Shown here: positions 7,611 to 16,369 of the stretch, piece after piece
Numbering within the stretch: the stretch's first letter is position 1
How the letters are laid out: every line of letters starts with the position of its first letter
Source: Achromobacter xylosoxidans
GTDB taxonomy: Bacteria > Pseudomonadota > Gammaproteobacteria > Burkholderiales > Burkholderiaceae_B
Direction: 5' to 3'
DNA length: 64,000 bases
Assembly (NCBI RefSeq): GCF_001457475.1
Contig: NZ_LN831029.1
Location: 3,162,001 to 3,226,000, forward strand
Position numbers and translations under genes: made by a program
The notes under the pieces: model-generated
Seen by the model: the letters and a program-made list of their open reading frames with translations, nothing else
Told to the model about the DNA's origin: nothing
The model's database searches: none

Positions 7611-8462
7611 ATGAAGCTGATCAGCTTCGAGCACGCGGGCCAGCCGGCCTGGGGCATGCTGCGCGACGCCGAGGTCGTGCCGTTGACGCGGTACTGGCCC
7701 GACCTGGCCACGGCCCTGGCGGCGGGGGTGGCGCAGATCGCGCAAGCGGCCGCGCGGCACGAAGGCCCCGGCATCGCGCTGGCGGACCTGCAATGGCTGC
7801 CGCCGGTGCCGGCGCCGCGCAAGATCCTCTGCGTCGGCCTGAACTACGGCCGCCACGTGGCCGAGGCCGGGCGCGAGCTGCCGCGCCATCCCTCGCTGTT
7901 CGCCCGCTATCCCGACAGCTTCGTCGGCCACGGCGCGCCGGTCTGGAAGCCGCGCGCCTCCGAGCGCTTTGACTACGAGGGCGAACTGGCGGTGGTGATC
8001 GGGCGGGCAGGGCGCCACATCGCGGCGCGCGACGCCCTGGCCCACGTGGCCGGCTACACCTGCATGGCCGAAAACTCGGTGCGCGACTTCCAGAAGCACA
8101 ACGCCCAGGTCACGCCCGGCAAGAACTTCGAGCGCAGCGGCGCGATCGGCCCCTGGCTGGTCACCGCCGACGAGATCGGCGACCCCGCGCGCCTGCGGAT
8201 CGAGACGCGCCTGAACGGCGAGCCCGTGCAGCAGGGCGAGCTGGCCGACCTGATCTTCCCCATTCCAGAACTGATCGCCTACATCAGCGCGTTCACCCCG
8301 CTGGCCCCCGGCGACGTGATCGCCACCGGCACGCCCGAAGGCGTCGGCGCCAGCCGCCAGCCGCCGCGCTTTTTGGCGGCCGGCGACACGCTGGAGATCG
8401 AGGTGCCGGGCGTCGGCACGCTGCGCAACACGGTGGCGGACGAACCCGTCCACCCTCAATGA
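7611..8462 (+). CDS. Fumarylacetoacetate hydrolase (FAH) family protein
   Basis: This 283-residue FAH-fold protein has a small N-terminal domain and a C-terminal catalytic domain starting near residue 70 (KILCVGLNYGRHVAEAG). The divalent-metal ligands E123 and E125 are in FDYEGELAVV. The family motif near the end, PGDVIATGTPEGVG, is intact. Members hydrolyse, isomerise or decarboxylate ring-cleavage products such as fumarylpyruvate. I chose the ATG at 7611 because AGGAGA lies at 7601-7606; the frame is open further upstream through the operator region. It is the first gene of the catabolic operon and presumably processes the ring-cleavage product made by the cupin enzyme. Confidence 0.9.
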   Translation: MKLISFEHAGQPAWGMLRDAEVVPLTRYWPDLATALAAGVAQIAQAAARHEGPGIALADLQWLPPVPAPRKILCVGLNYGRHVAEAGRELPRHPSLFARYPDSFVGHGAPVWKPRASERFDYEGELAVVIGRAGRHIAARDALAHVAGYTCMAENSVRDFQKHNAQVTPGKNFERSGAIGPWLVTADEIGDPARLRIETRLNGEPVQQGELADLIFPIPELIAYISAFTPLAPGDVIATGTPEGVGASRQPPRFLAAGDTLEIEVPGVGTLRNTVADEPVHPQ

Positions 8463-8478
8463 AACGAAGGACACAGGC

Positions 8479-9477
8479 ATGACCGAAGCACTGCGGTATC
8501 TCACCGAAAAAGACGTGGTGGCGGCGCTGACCATCCCGCGCGCCATCGAGGCGCTGCAGCGCATGCTGGTGGCGCAGGCGCGCGACGGGGCGCGCAACGT
8601 GCCCAAGGCGCTGGCCACCTGGGGCGACGGCAGCTCGATGCATGCATTGGGCTCGGTGCAGCCCGGCCCCGGCGGTTATGCCGGCTTCAAGACCTGGGTC
8701 CACACCAAGGCGGGCGGCGGGTCGCTGTTCAGCCTGTTCGATGCCGACACCGGCCTGTTGCGGGCGGTGATCGAAGCGCGCGCGCTGGGCATGTTGCGCA
8801 CCGCCGCCATCAGCGGCGTGGCCACCCGCGCCCTGGCGCCCGCGAGCGCTACGCAGGCCGCCCTGATCGGCACCGGCCCGCAGGCAGTGACGCAACTGGC
8901 CGCATTGGCCGCGGTGCGCAAGCTGCGGCGCGTGCGGGTTTACAGCCCGACGCCGGCAAAGCGCCGCGCCTTCGTCGATGCCGTGTCCGGCAAGTACGCC
9001 TTCACGATCGAGGAATCGCCCACGCTGGAACACGCGCTGGCCGGCGCCGAGATCGTCACGCTGATCACGCGTGCCGTCGAGCCGTTCGTCGACGCGGCCC
9101 AACTGGCCGACTGCCGCCACCTGAACGCGGTGGGCGCGATCCTGCCGGCCAAGGCCGAGTTCGCCCAGGACGTGTTCGAGCGCGCCGACCGCGTGGTGGT
9201 GGACGACCTGGAAAACGCCCGGCGCGGTTCGCGCGAGTTGCGCGAACGCTATGGCGCGGACGGCGCGCCCTGGGACGGCGTGGCGGTGTTGGGCGACCTG
9301 CTGGCACGCGGCGAGACCCGCGCGCCGGATGCGCGGCTGACGCTGTTCAAGGGCATGGGCATGGGCCTGTCGGACCTGGCGATGGCGCAGGTGGCGTACG
9401 AACACGCTCGCGACCGTGGCCTGGGCGTTGCCTTGCCGCCGCAGACCCGCGACAACCTGCTGCTGGCGCAGCCCTGA
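8479..9477 (+). CDS. Ornithine cyclodeaminase / mu-crystallin family dehydrogenase
   Basis: This 332-residue protein is of the OCD/mu-crystallin family, NAD(P)-dependent enzymes that include ornithine cyclodeaminase, alanine dehydrogenase and ketimine or pyrroline-2-carboxylate reductases. Seen are FKTWVHTKAGGGSLFSLFDADTGLL and the nucleotide-binding LIGTGPQAVTQL around residue 135. It lies 16 bases downstream of the FAH gene and upstream of the cupin gene in the same operon. The family acts on amino or imino acids, so its presence hints that the aromatic substrate or its ring-cleavage product carries nitrogen. The exact reaction is not predictable. Confidence 0.88.
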   Translation: MTEALRYLTEKDVVAALTIPRAIEALQRMLVAQARDGARNVPKALATWGDGSSMHALGSVQPGPGGYAGFKTWVHTKAGGGSLFSLFDADTGLLRAVIEARALGMLRTAAISGVATRALAPASATQAALIGTGPQAVTQLAALAAVRKLRRVRVYSPTPAKRRAFVDAVSGKYAFTIEESPTLEHALAGAEIVTLITRAVEPFVDAAQLADCRHLNAVGAILPAKAEFAQDVFERADRVVVDDLENARRGSRELRERYGADGAPWDGVAVLGDLLARGETRAPDARLTLFKGMGMGLSDLAMAQVAYEHARDRGLGVALPPQTRDNLLLAQP

Positions 9478-9544
9478 TTTCGATTACCCCCTTCAAAGCA
9501 TCATGACGCCGGCGCGCACCGCCCGCCGGCCACAGGAGACAGAC

Positions 9545-10645
9545 ATGTTCGTCGACGTCAGCGGGGCCGCGCCCCGCGAACAGAACAAATGGCCATCGAT
9601 CGTGATCCCCAAGGAAGCGATCGACCTGGAGATCGCCCGCCTGATCGACGCGCCGCGCCCCGACAACGGCCGCCGTGCGTCCCTCATCGTGCATCCGCAG
9701 GCAACGGCGCCCGGCCTGGGCCTGGCTCCCGGCACGGATGTCACCATCAACGTCGTCAATCCCGGCGAACGCACCTTCAACCTGCGCAAGAACTCCAACA
9801 TGCTGGAGATCTGTATCAGCGGCGCAGGCGTGGCCACGGTGGCCGGCCGCGACATCGCGGTGAGCCGCTGGGACGTGTGGAACACGCCTGCGATGCAGGT
9901 GCATTCGTACCGCAACGAAGGCAATACTCCCTGGGTGCGGCTGTCGTACTCGAACGCGCCGCTGCTGGAAAAGCTGGAGATCCACTACGTCGAGGAATTC
10001 GAGGGCGACGTGCCGCCGGCCGACGCCAACACCCGCCCGGCGCCCGCGCGCTCGCCCGAGTCGGTCCGCGCGCGTGACCTGGCGCTGCGCGAACAGATCA
10101 CGCCGGAAGGCGCCTGGCTGATGGGCTACGAGTGGCTGATCGACATCGACGTGCTCGAATCGAAGGCGCTGCACTGGCCCTGGGCGGCGGTCTCGCGCCA
10201 CCTGCCCAGCGTCGAGGACATGGCGCGCGGCTACAACGGCCGGCGCCTGTTCGTGCTGTACAACCCGGCCACCGAGCGCCGCATCGGCACCACCCACAGC
10301 TTCTTCGCCACCATCTCGTCGTCGCCGCCGGACAACCACCACGTGCCGCACCGCCACAGCTCGTCGGCCATCAACTACTACCTGCGCGGCAACGGCTACA
10401 GCAAGGTCAACGGCGTGCGGCTGGACTGGAAGGCCGGCGACCTGATCCTGTCGGCGCCCGGCTGGGCCATGCATTCGCACCACTCGGGCACCGAGACCAC
10501 CTCGGCCCTGACGGTGCAGGACCATCCCTTGCAGATCGCCATGGAATCGCTGATCTGGCAGGAGCGCATGCAGGAACCGATCCTGGCGCTCGGCAGCCAG
10601 AGCGGCTTCGAAAGCAACCTGGCGCAACTGGCCGCCGCGTCCTGA
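9545..10645 (+). CDS. Bicupin dioxygenase-like protein (gentisate/salicylate dioxygenase-related)
   Basis: This 366-residue protein has two cupin domains, about residues 60-140 and 245-330. The C-terminal cupin carries a full metal site, H269 and H271 in VPHRHSSS with H310 or H312 in GWAMHSHHS. The N-terminal cupin lacks an HxH pair and keeps only H120. In gentisate and salicylate 1,2-dioxygenases, as I recall, the iron is in the N-terminal cupin. The operon context (ring hydroxylase, FAH enzyme) suggests ring cleavage, but the role is inferred. The start is supported by AGGAGA at 9534-9539. Confidence 0.8.
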   Translation: MFVDVSGAAPREQNKWPSIVIPKEAIDLEIARLIDAPRPDNGRRASLIVHPQATAPGLGLAPGTDVTINVVNPGERTFNLRKNSNMLEICISGAGVATVAGRDIAVSRWDVWNTPAMQVHSYRNEGNTPWVRLSYSNAPLLEKLEIHYVEEFEGDVPPADANTRPAPARSPESVRARDLALREQITPEGAWLMGYEWLIDIDVLESKALHWPWAAVSRHLPSVEDMARGYNGRRLFVLYNPATERRIGTTHSFFATISSSPPDNHHVPHRHSSSAINYYLRGNGYSKVNGVRLDWKAGDLILSAPGWAMHSHHSGTETTSALTVQDHPLQIAMESLIWQERMQEPILALGSQSGFESNLAQLAAAS

Positions 10646-10673
10646 ACGCGCCCGCCGCATCCCGGAAATTCCC

Positions 10674-11165
10674 ATGACCCAGATCCAACTGCCCGACGAC
10701 ACCTCGCTGCGCGCCCGCCTGCGCGACTTCTACGACGACTACGCCTACTGCCTGGACGAAGACCGGCTGGAGGAGTGGCCGGACTTCTTCACCGAGGACT
10801 GCCATTACCGCGTGCTGTCGCGCGAGAACCATGACGCCGGCCTGCCGCTCGGCCTGATCTATTGCATGAACAAGAACATGCTGCGCGACCGCGTCACCGC
10901 GCTGCGCGAGACCACCATGTTCGAGCCGCGCTCGCTGCGCCACTTCATCAGCGGCGTGCGCGTCATCCAGGCGCAGGGCGAGCGCATCGTGGCCCAGGCC
11001 AACTTCGCCGTGATGGAGTCGCTGTCCGACCGCGAACCCACGCTGAACATGGTGGGCCGCTACCTGGACGAGCTGCGCCTGACGCCGCAGGGCCCATTGC
11101 TGACCCGCCGCGACTGCGTCTACGACAACTACCGCGTGCGCACCTCGCTCATCGTTCCCCTCTGA
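10674..11165 (+). CDS. Aromatic-ring-hydroxylating dioxygenase, beta (small) subunit
   Basis: This 163-residue protein has the NTF2-like fold of ring-hydroxylating oxygenase beta subunits. It resembles the small subunits of the anthranilate (AndAd) and salicylate 5-hydroxylase (NagH) group: FYDDYAYCLDEDRLEEWPDFFTEDCHYRVLSREN at the N-terminus and ALRETTMFEPRSLRHFISGVRV in the middle. It supports assembly of the alpha-3/beta-3 hexamer. The gene precedes the alpha-subunit gene by 22 bases, a reversed order compared with many dioxygenase operons. Confidence 0.92.
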   Translation: MTQIQLPDDTSLRARLRDFYDDYAYCLDEDRLEEWPDFFTEDCHYRVLSRENHDAGLPLGLIYCMNKNMLRDRVTALRETTMFEPRSLRHFISGVRVIQAQGERIVAQANFAVMESLSDREPTLNMVGRYLDELRLTPQGPLLTRRDCVYDNYRVRTSLIVPL

Positions 11166-11187
11166 TCCCGCTGCCAGGAAACCCGCC

Positions 11188-12456
11188 ATGACCTGTTCCG
11201 ATTCCGCCGTGCTGGAAACTCCCGCCGCGGCCCCCATCCATATCGAGCGCCGCTGGCCCAAGGAGGGCTACACGCGCATTCCCAACTGGGTCTACACCGA
11301 CCCGGCCATTTTCCAAAAGGAGATGGACGTCTTCTTCGGTGGCCGCACCTGGAACTACGTCGGCCTGGAGTGCGAGGTGCCCGAGACCGGCTGCTACAAG
11401 CGCAACTGGATCGGCAACCGCCCGGTCATCATGGTGCGCACCGAGAGCGGCGAGATCAACGTGCTGGAGAACCGCTGCGCCCACCGCGGCGCGCAGATCT
11501 GCTGGAAGAACACCGGGCAGGTGAGCGACTTCACCTGCCCGTATCACCAGTGGAACTACGACCTGGATGGCAACCTGCAGGGCGTGCCGTTCCGCCGCGG
11601 CGCCATGGGCAAGGGCGGCATGCCGCGCGATTTCGATCCCAAGCAGAACGGCATCCGCAAGCTGCGCAGCGTCAACCGCGGCGGCTCGATCTGGGCGACG
11701 TTCGCCGACGATGCGCCCAGTTTCGAGGACTACTGCGGCCCCGAGGTGCTGGCCGAGATCGACCACATGCTGCCGGGCAAGAAGCTCAAGCTGCTGGGCT
11801 ACAGCCGCCAGCTCATTCCCAGCAACTGGAAGATGTACCTGGAGAACCTGAAGGACCCATACCACGCCACCTTGCTGCACACCTTCTACATCACCTTCGG
11901 CCTGTGGCGCGCGGACTCCAAGTCCGAATGCATTCCCACCGGCGGCGGCGCGCACAGCGTGATGGTGTCGCACAACGAGGGCAAGAAGAAGACCGAGGCC
12001 ACCAGCGAAATGAGCCGCTTTCGCGACGACCTGGAGCTGCTCGACCTGGAAACCGTGACCCCGCGCGCCGAATTCAACCGCGGCCGGGTCGGCGGCGCCT
12101 GGGTCTTTCCCGCCGCGCAGTTCGGCATCCAGGCCAATTCGCTCAAGACCCGCCACGTGATTCCGCGCAGCCCGACCGAGCACGAACTCGTCTTCACCTA
12201 CTACGGCTACGAGGACGATGACGAGGAAATGACCCGCCTGCGCCTGAAGCACGCCAACCTGCTGGGCCCGGCCGGCTTCGTCTCGATGGACGACAGCGAG
12301 ATGCTGAACCAGGTGCAGATCGGCGTCACCGGCTACCCCGAGGCGCGCGGCATCGTCGAGATGGGCGGGCGCGACACCGAGCCGGCCGACTACATGGTGA
12401 CCGAAGTGCTGATCCGCTCGTTCTACGACTACTACCGCAACGCGATGGGGCTGTGA
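11188..12456 (+). CDS. Aromatic-ring-hydroxylating dioxygenase, alpha (large) subunit, anthranilate/salicylate hydroxylase clade
   Basis: This 422-residue catalytic subunit has a Rieske [2Fe-2S] domain with C97/H99 (CAHRG) and C117/H120 (CPYH). The mononuclear-iron motif D223-PYH226-ATLLH231 carries two histidine ligands and the aspartate that bridges to the Rieske cluster. Blocks such as WNYDLDGNLQGVPFRRG, NLKDPYHATLLHTF and ATFGLWRADSKS-like sequence match what I recall of NagG (salicylate 5-hydroxylase) and AndAc (anthranilate 1,2-dioxygenase). The enzyme should oxygenate an aromatic acid using electrons from the ferredoxin encoded next. The substrate is not certain. Confidence 0.94.
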   Translation: MTCSDSAVLETPAAAPIHIERRWPKEGYTRIPNWVYTDPAIFQKEMDVFFGGRTWNYVGLECEVPETGCYKRNWIGNRPVIMVRTESGEINVLENRCAHRGAQICWKNTGQVSDFTCPYHQWNYDLDGNLQGVPFRRGAMGKGGMPRDFDPKQNGIRKLRSVNRGGSIWATFADDAPSFEDYCGPEVLAEIDHMLPGKKLKLLGYSRQLIPSNWKMYLENLKDPYHATLLHTFYITFGLWRADSKSECIPTGGGAHSVMVSHNEGKKKTEATSEMSRFRDDLELLDLETVTPRAEFNRGRVGGAWVFPAAQFGIQANSLKTRHVIPRSPTEHELVFTYYGYEDDDEEMTRLRLKHANLLGPAGFVSMDDSEMLNQVQIGVTGYPEARGIVEMGGRDTEPADYMVTEVLIRSFYDYYRNAMGL

Positions 12457-12458
12457 CC

Positions 12459-12779
12459 ATGACGACCTGGACTCCGGTCGCCCAGGTGGGCGACATTTCC
12501 CCCGACACCGGCACGCTGCGCGTCGCGCTGGAGGGCGAGGCCGTGTGCGTGTACGACCTGCAGGGCGAGATCTGCGCCACCCAGGACCGCTGCCCGCACG
12601 GCAATGCCAGCCTGGCCGACGGCTACCTGGAGAACGGCACCATCGAATGCCCCTTGCACCAGGGCGTGTTCGACGTCCGCAGCGGCAAACCGCAATGTCC
12701 GCCCGTCACCGCCGACCTGCGGCGCTACGCGGTGCGGGTCGAGGCCGGCACCATCTACCTGAGCCCGGAGGCCGCGTGA
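12459..12779 (+). CDS. Rieske [2Fe-2S] ferredoxin of the ring-hydroxylating oxygenase
   Basis: This 106-residue Rieske-type ferredoxin carries electrons from the reductase to the oxygenase. The cluster ligands are C45/H47 (CPHGN) and C64/H67 (CPLHQ). I chose the ATG at 12459, two bases after the alpha-subunit stop; a GTG at 12453 overlapping that stop is an alternative. The stop overlaps the reductase GTG start, which implies translational coupling. This makes the system a three-component oxygenase (reductase, ferredoxin, alpha/beta), like AndA and Nag. Confidence 0.93.
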   Translation: MTTWTPVAQVGDISPDTGTLRVALEGEAVCVYDLQGEICATQDRCPHGNASLADGYLENGTIECPLHQGVFDVRSGKPQCPPVTADLRRYAVRVEAGTIYLSPEAA

Positions 12780-14002
12780 GCGCCGGCGCCATCGTCATCG
12801 TCGGCGCGGGGCAGGCCGGCGGCTGGGCCGCGGCCACGCTGCGTGGCCGTGGCTACCGCGGCCGCATCGTGCTGCTGGGCGATGAGCCGCACCCGCCGTA
12901 CGAGCGGCCGCCCCTGAGCAAGGCGGTGCTGGGCGGTCAGGCCGCGCCCGAGAGCACCGAGCTGTTTTCCCTAGAACGCCTGGCGGAACTGGATATCACG
13001 TTCCGGCCCGGCGTCGCGGCGACGCGGCTGTGGCCCGAGCGCCATCAGGTCGAGACGTCCGACGGCGCCATGCTCAGCTACGACAAACTGATCCTGTGCT
13101 CCGGCGGCCGTCCCATCGTGCCGGCCTTGCCCGGCGCCGACGGCCCCGCCGTCCATGTGCTGCGCACCCGCGACGATGCCTTGCGCCTGCGGGCCCGCCT
13201 GGGCCCCGGCCGCCGCATCGTCATCGCCGGCGGCGGCTGGATCGGCCTGGAAGTGGCCGCCACCGCGCGCCTGGCGGGCTGCGCCACCACGGTGCTGGAA
13301 CAGGCGCCGCGCCTGTGCGCCCGCAGCGTGCCGCCCGGCGTCTCGGCCCACCTGGCGGCGTTGCACGCCGCGCAGGGCGTTTCGTTGCGCTTGAATGCCA
13401 GCCTGCGCGCGGTGCATGCGCGGCCCGAGGGCGGCTGCGTGGCCGAACTGGCGGACGGCAGCCGCCTGGAGGCGGACGCCGTGGTGCTGGGCGTCGGCAT
13501 GCAGGCCAACGACGCCCTGGCGCGCGAGGCCGGCATCGCCTGCGAACGCGGCGTGCTGGTCGACGAATACTGCCGCACGTCGGCGCCCGATGTGCTGGCC
13601 GCGGGCGACGTGGCGGTAGCCACGCCCGCCGGCGGCGGACCCATCCGCCTCGAATCCTGGCAGAACGCGCAGGACCAGGGCGCGGCGGCGGCCTTGTCGG
13701 CGCTGGATGCGGGCCAGCCCTACCTGCCCAGCGGCGCGGTCTGGTCGGAACAGTACGACGCCATGGTGCAGATCGCCGGCTTTCCGGCGCGGGGCGGGCG
13801 CGAAGTCCTGCGGCCCCTGGCGGACGCGCGGGCGCTGCTGTCGGTGGCGCTGGACGAGGGCGGACGCGTGGTTGGCGCCGTGGCGGTGAACGCGGCGCGC
13901 GAACTGCGCCAGCTGCGCCAGTGGATCGCCCAGGGCACCCAGGTGGATCCCGCGCAACTGGCGCGCGCCGACGCGCCGCTGTCCAGCGCCCGGATCGGCT
14001 GA
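12776..14002 (+). CDS. NAD(P)H:ferredoxin reductase of the ring-hydroxylating oxygenase
   Basis: This 408-residue flavoprotein is of the BphA4/AndAa reductase type. An FAD-binding GAGQAGG is at the N-terminus, a second GGGWIGLEVAA near residue 150 binds NAD(P)H, and ADDVAV-like sequence (VLAAGDVAVA) lies near residue 280. It begins with a GTG at 12776 that overlaps the ferredoxin stop. The longer frame opening at 12545 runs through the ferredoxin gene in another frame and is not real. It supplies electrons to the Rieske ferredoxin. Confidence 0.92.
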   Translation: MSAGAIVIVGAGQAGGWAAATLRGRGYRGRIVLLGDEPHPPYERPPLSKAVLGGQAAPESTELFSLERLAELDITFRPGVAATRLWPERHQVETSDGAMLSYDKLILCSGGRPIVPALPGADGPAVHVLRTRDDALRLRARLGPGRRIVIAGGGWIGLEVAATARLAGCATTVLEQAPRLCARSVPPGVSAHLAALHAAQGVSLRLNASLRAVHARPEGGCVAELADGSRLEADAVVLGVGMQANDALAREAGIACERGVLVDEYCRTSAPDVLAAGDVAVATPAGGGPIRLESWQNAQDQGAAAALSALDAGQPYLPSGAVWSEQYDAMVQIAGFPARGGREVLRPLADARALLSVALDEGGRVVGAVAVNAARELRQLRQWIAQGTQVDPAQLARADAPLSSARIG

Positions 14003-14020
14003 CCCACGATGGAGAACCGA

Positions 14021-14428
14021 ATGCAGACCGAACACGCCAAGGCCACCTGCGAGGCGGTCGTCCTGGCCTTTTTCCACGCGCTGGATACCCGGCGCCACGA
14101 GGCCGCCGCCGCGCTCATCGCGCCGGATGGCACCTGGCTGCGCCAGGGCCAGCTATTGACGGGACCGCGCGAAGTGCTGGCGGCCCTGGAGGCACGGCCG
14201 CCGCAGCGCACCACTTGCCATGTCATCACCAACCTGCGCCTGCTCGAATACGACGGGTCGCGGGCGATGATGGGCTATTTCCTCACCGCCTACGACAGCG
14301 ATCCGCAAGTGCAGGGCGGGGCGCCGCGGCTGGTCGCCATCCGCGACTGCCAGGACCGCCTGGCCGTCCATGGCCAGGACTGGCTGCTGGCGGAAAAACG
14401 CAGCCGGCGCCATCTGCCGCCCGAATGA
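14021..14428 (+). CDS. SnoaL/NTF2-like protein
   Basis: This 135-residue protein has the NTF2-like (SnoaL) pattern: an N-terminal helix ([29 protein letters not shown] in pieces), then [24 protein letters not shown] and a beta-rich end. Such proteins can be small isomerases, hydratases or oxygenase accessory subunits. I chose the ATG at 14021 because GGAG lies six bases upstream at 14011-14014; the ATG at 14009 would include that site. It lies between the oxygenase electron-transfer genes and the hydratase gene, so it belongs to the pathway. Its reaction is unknown. Confidence 0.78.
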   Translation: MQTEHAKATCEAVVLAFFHALDTRRHEAAAALIAPDGTWLRQGQLLTGPREVLAALEARPPQRTTCHVITNLRLLEYDGSRAMMGYFLTAYDSDPQVQGGAPRLVAIRDCQDRLAVHGQDWLLAEKRSRRHLPPE

Positions 14429-14477
14429 CATCCCTCAAACCGTGCCCGAAAATCCCATGACACCCCAAGGAACCTCC

Positions 14478-15278
14478 ATGGACGCCGCGACCATCAAGGC
14501 GCTGGCCCAGCGACTGGACCAGGCCGAACGCAGCCGTACCCAGGTGCGCCAGCTGTCGCTGGAACATCCCGACATCACCATCGCCGACGCCTACGCCATC
14601 CAGCGCGAATGGGTGGCGGCCAAGATCGCCGGCGGCCGCCGGCTGGTCGGCCACAAGATCGGCCTGACCTCGCGCGCCATGCAGCTGTCCTCGCAGATCG
14701 ACGAGCCCGACTACGGCGCCTTGCTGGACGACATGCTGTTCGAGGACGGCGCCGAGATCCCGCACGACCGCTTCATCGTGCCGCGGGTCGAGGTCGAGCT
14801 GGCCTTCATCCTGGAGCGCCGCCTGCAAGGCCCGGGCGTGACGCTGTTCGACGTGCTGGACGCGGTGCGCTACGTGATCCCGGCGCTGGAAATCATCGAC
14901 GCGCGTTCGCACCAGATCGACCCCGACAGCAAGCGGCCGCGCAAGGTCTTCGACACCATCGCCGACAACGCCGCCAACGCCGGCGTGGTGATGGGCGGCC
15001 GGCCGGTGCGGGTCGGTGAGGTGGATCTGCGCTGGGTCGGCGCCATGATGTCGCGCAATGCCGTGATCGAGGAAACCGGCCTGGCGGCGGGCGTGCTGAA
15101 CCATCCCGCCAACGGCGTGGTGTGGCTGGCCAACAAGCTGGCCGGCTACGACGTCGCGCTGGAACCCGGCCAGATCATCCTGAGCGGCTCGTTCACGCGG
15201 CCGGTGTTCGCCCAGCGCGGCGACACCTTCCACGTGGACTACGGCGTGCTCGGCGCGGTCAGCTGCCGCTTCGTGTGA
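14478..15278 (+). CDS. hpaH: 2-oxohept-4-ene-1,7-dioate hydratase (HpaH/HpcG-type)
   Basis: This 266-residue protein closely matches what I recall of E. coli HpaH along its whole length: [14 protein letters not shown] ([13 protein letters not shown]), [53 protein letters not shown] and GDTFHVDYG. HpaH adds water to 2-oxohept-4-ene-1,7-dioate in the homoprotocatechuate meta-cleavage pathway. The start at 14478 has AAGGA seven bases upstream and gives the family length. The dedicated aldolase (HpaI) and semialdehyde dehydrogenase (HpaE) are not in this operon, so the enzyme probably serves a different or incomplete route here. Confidence 0.88.
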   Translation: MDAATIKALAQRLDQAERSRTQVRQLSLEHPDITIADAYAIQREWVAAKIAGGRRLVGHKIGLTSRAMQLSSQIDEPDYGALLDDMLFEDGAEIPHDRFIVPRVEVELAFILERRLQGPGVTLFDVLDAVRYVIPALEIIDARSHQIDPDSKRPRKVFDTIADNAANAGVVMGGRPVRVGEVDLRWVGAMMSRNAVIEETGLAAGVLNHPANGVVWLANKLAGYDVALEPGQIILSGSFTRPVFAQRGDTFHVDYGVLGAVSCRFV

Positions 15279-15379
15279 CGCCGCCGGGAGCCCGTCGCGC
15301 CATTCCTTTTTTCGTTCCACGCGCGTCCGATACATCAAAACCAGCGGCCGCGCGCCCCGCACCCCCAAGGAGACAAACC

Positions 15380-16360
15380 ATGATCCCCCTCAAGACCTCC
15401 ATCGGCATCGCCGCCGCCTGCATGGCGCTGGCGGCCGGCCCCGCGCCGGCGCAGGCCGCCGACTGGCCCACCCATGCCATCACCCTGGTGGTGCCGTTCG
15501 CCGCCGGCGGCGGCGGCGATACCCTGGCGCGGCTGGTGGCCGAGCCGCTGTCGCGCGAACTCGGACAGTCCATCATCGTCGAGAACCGCCCGGGCGCCGG
15601 CGGCAACATCGGCACCGCCATCGCGGCGCGCGCCAACCCGGACGGCTATACGCTGTCCTACGGCACCAACGGCACCCAGGCCACCAACCACTGGCTCTAC
15701 AAGTCGCCGGGATACGCGCCGGGCGACTTCGAGCCGGTCTCGCGCTTCACCGTCATCGCGGCCGCGCTGGTGGTCAACGCCACCGACGAGCGCTTCAAGT
15801 CGCTGGCGCAGCTGCTGGCCTACGCCAAGTCGCACCCGGGCGAACTGACCTGTGGCTCGGCCGGCAACGGCACCTCGTCGCACCTGGCCTGTGAACTGCT
15901 GAACCAGATGGCCGGGGTCAAGATCATGCACATCCCGTACAAGGGCGGCAGCGCCGCCATGACCGACCTGCTGGGCGGGCGCATTTCGCTGCTGATCGAC
16001 GTCATGCCGAACGTGTCGGGGCAGATCGCCGCGGGCAAGCTGCGCGCGCTGGGCGTGACCACGCCGCAGCGCGTTGCGTCGAATCCCGACATCCCGACCT
16101 TGAGCGAGGCCGGCGTCAAGGGCTACGAGTTCTTCGCCTGGGACGGGCTGTATGCGCCCAAGGGCACGCCCGCCGCCATTCTCGACAAGCTGAACGCCGC
16201 CGTGAACCGCGCGCTGCAACGCCCCGAGGTGAAGCAGGCGCTGGAATCGCGCGGCGCGATCCCGTCGCCGACCTCGCGCCAGTCGCTGGCCGAATTCGGC
16301 GCCGAGGAATACACGCGGCTCGGCAAGGTCGTGAAAACGGCCGGCGCCGCCATCGACTGA
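15380..16360 (+). CDS. Bug/TctC family tripartite tricarboxylate transporter binding protein
   Basis: This 326-residue periplasmic protein of the Bug (Bordetella uptake gene) family has a signal peptide (MIPLKTSIGIAAACMALAAG... ending near AQA). The mature protein opens with WPTHAITLVVPFAAGGGGDTLAR and contains MTDLLGGRISLLIDVMP, both typical. Such proteins bind carboxylates or aromatics and often lack a dedicated TctAB partner in these bacteria; none is encoded here. The start has AAGGAGA upstream. As the last gene of the catabolic operon it is likely to bind the pathway substrate for uptake or sensing. Confidence 0.93.
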   Translation: MIPLKTSIGIAAACMALAAGPAPAQAADWPTHAITLVVPFAAGGGGDTLARLVAEPLSRELGQSIIVENRPGAGGNIGTAIAARANPDGYTLSYGTNGTQATNHWLYKSPGYAPGDFEPVSRFTVIAAALVVNATDERFKSLAQLLAYAKSHPGELTCGSAGNGTSSHLACELLNQMAGVKIMHIPYKGGSAAMTDLLGGRISLLIDVMPNVSGQIAAGKLRALGVTTPQRVASNPDIPTLSEAGVKGYEFFAWDGLYAPKGTPAAILDKLNAAVNRALQRPEVKQALESRGAIPSPTSRQSLAEFGAEEYTRLGKVVKTAGAAID

Positions 16361-16369
16361 CGCGCCGCC

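Noticed and set aside
12545..12775. Extended N-terminus of the ferredoxin reductase
   Set aside because: The extension is the ferredoxin gene read in another frame. The GTG at 12776 puts the FAD motif at the expected place.
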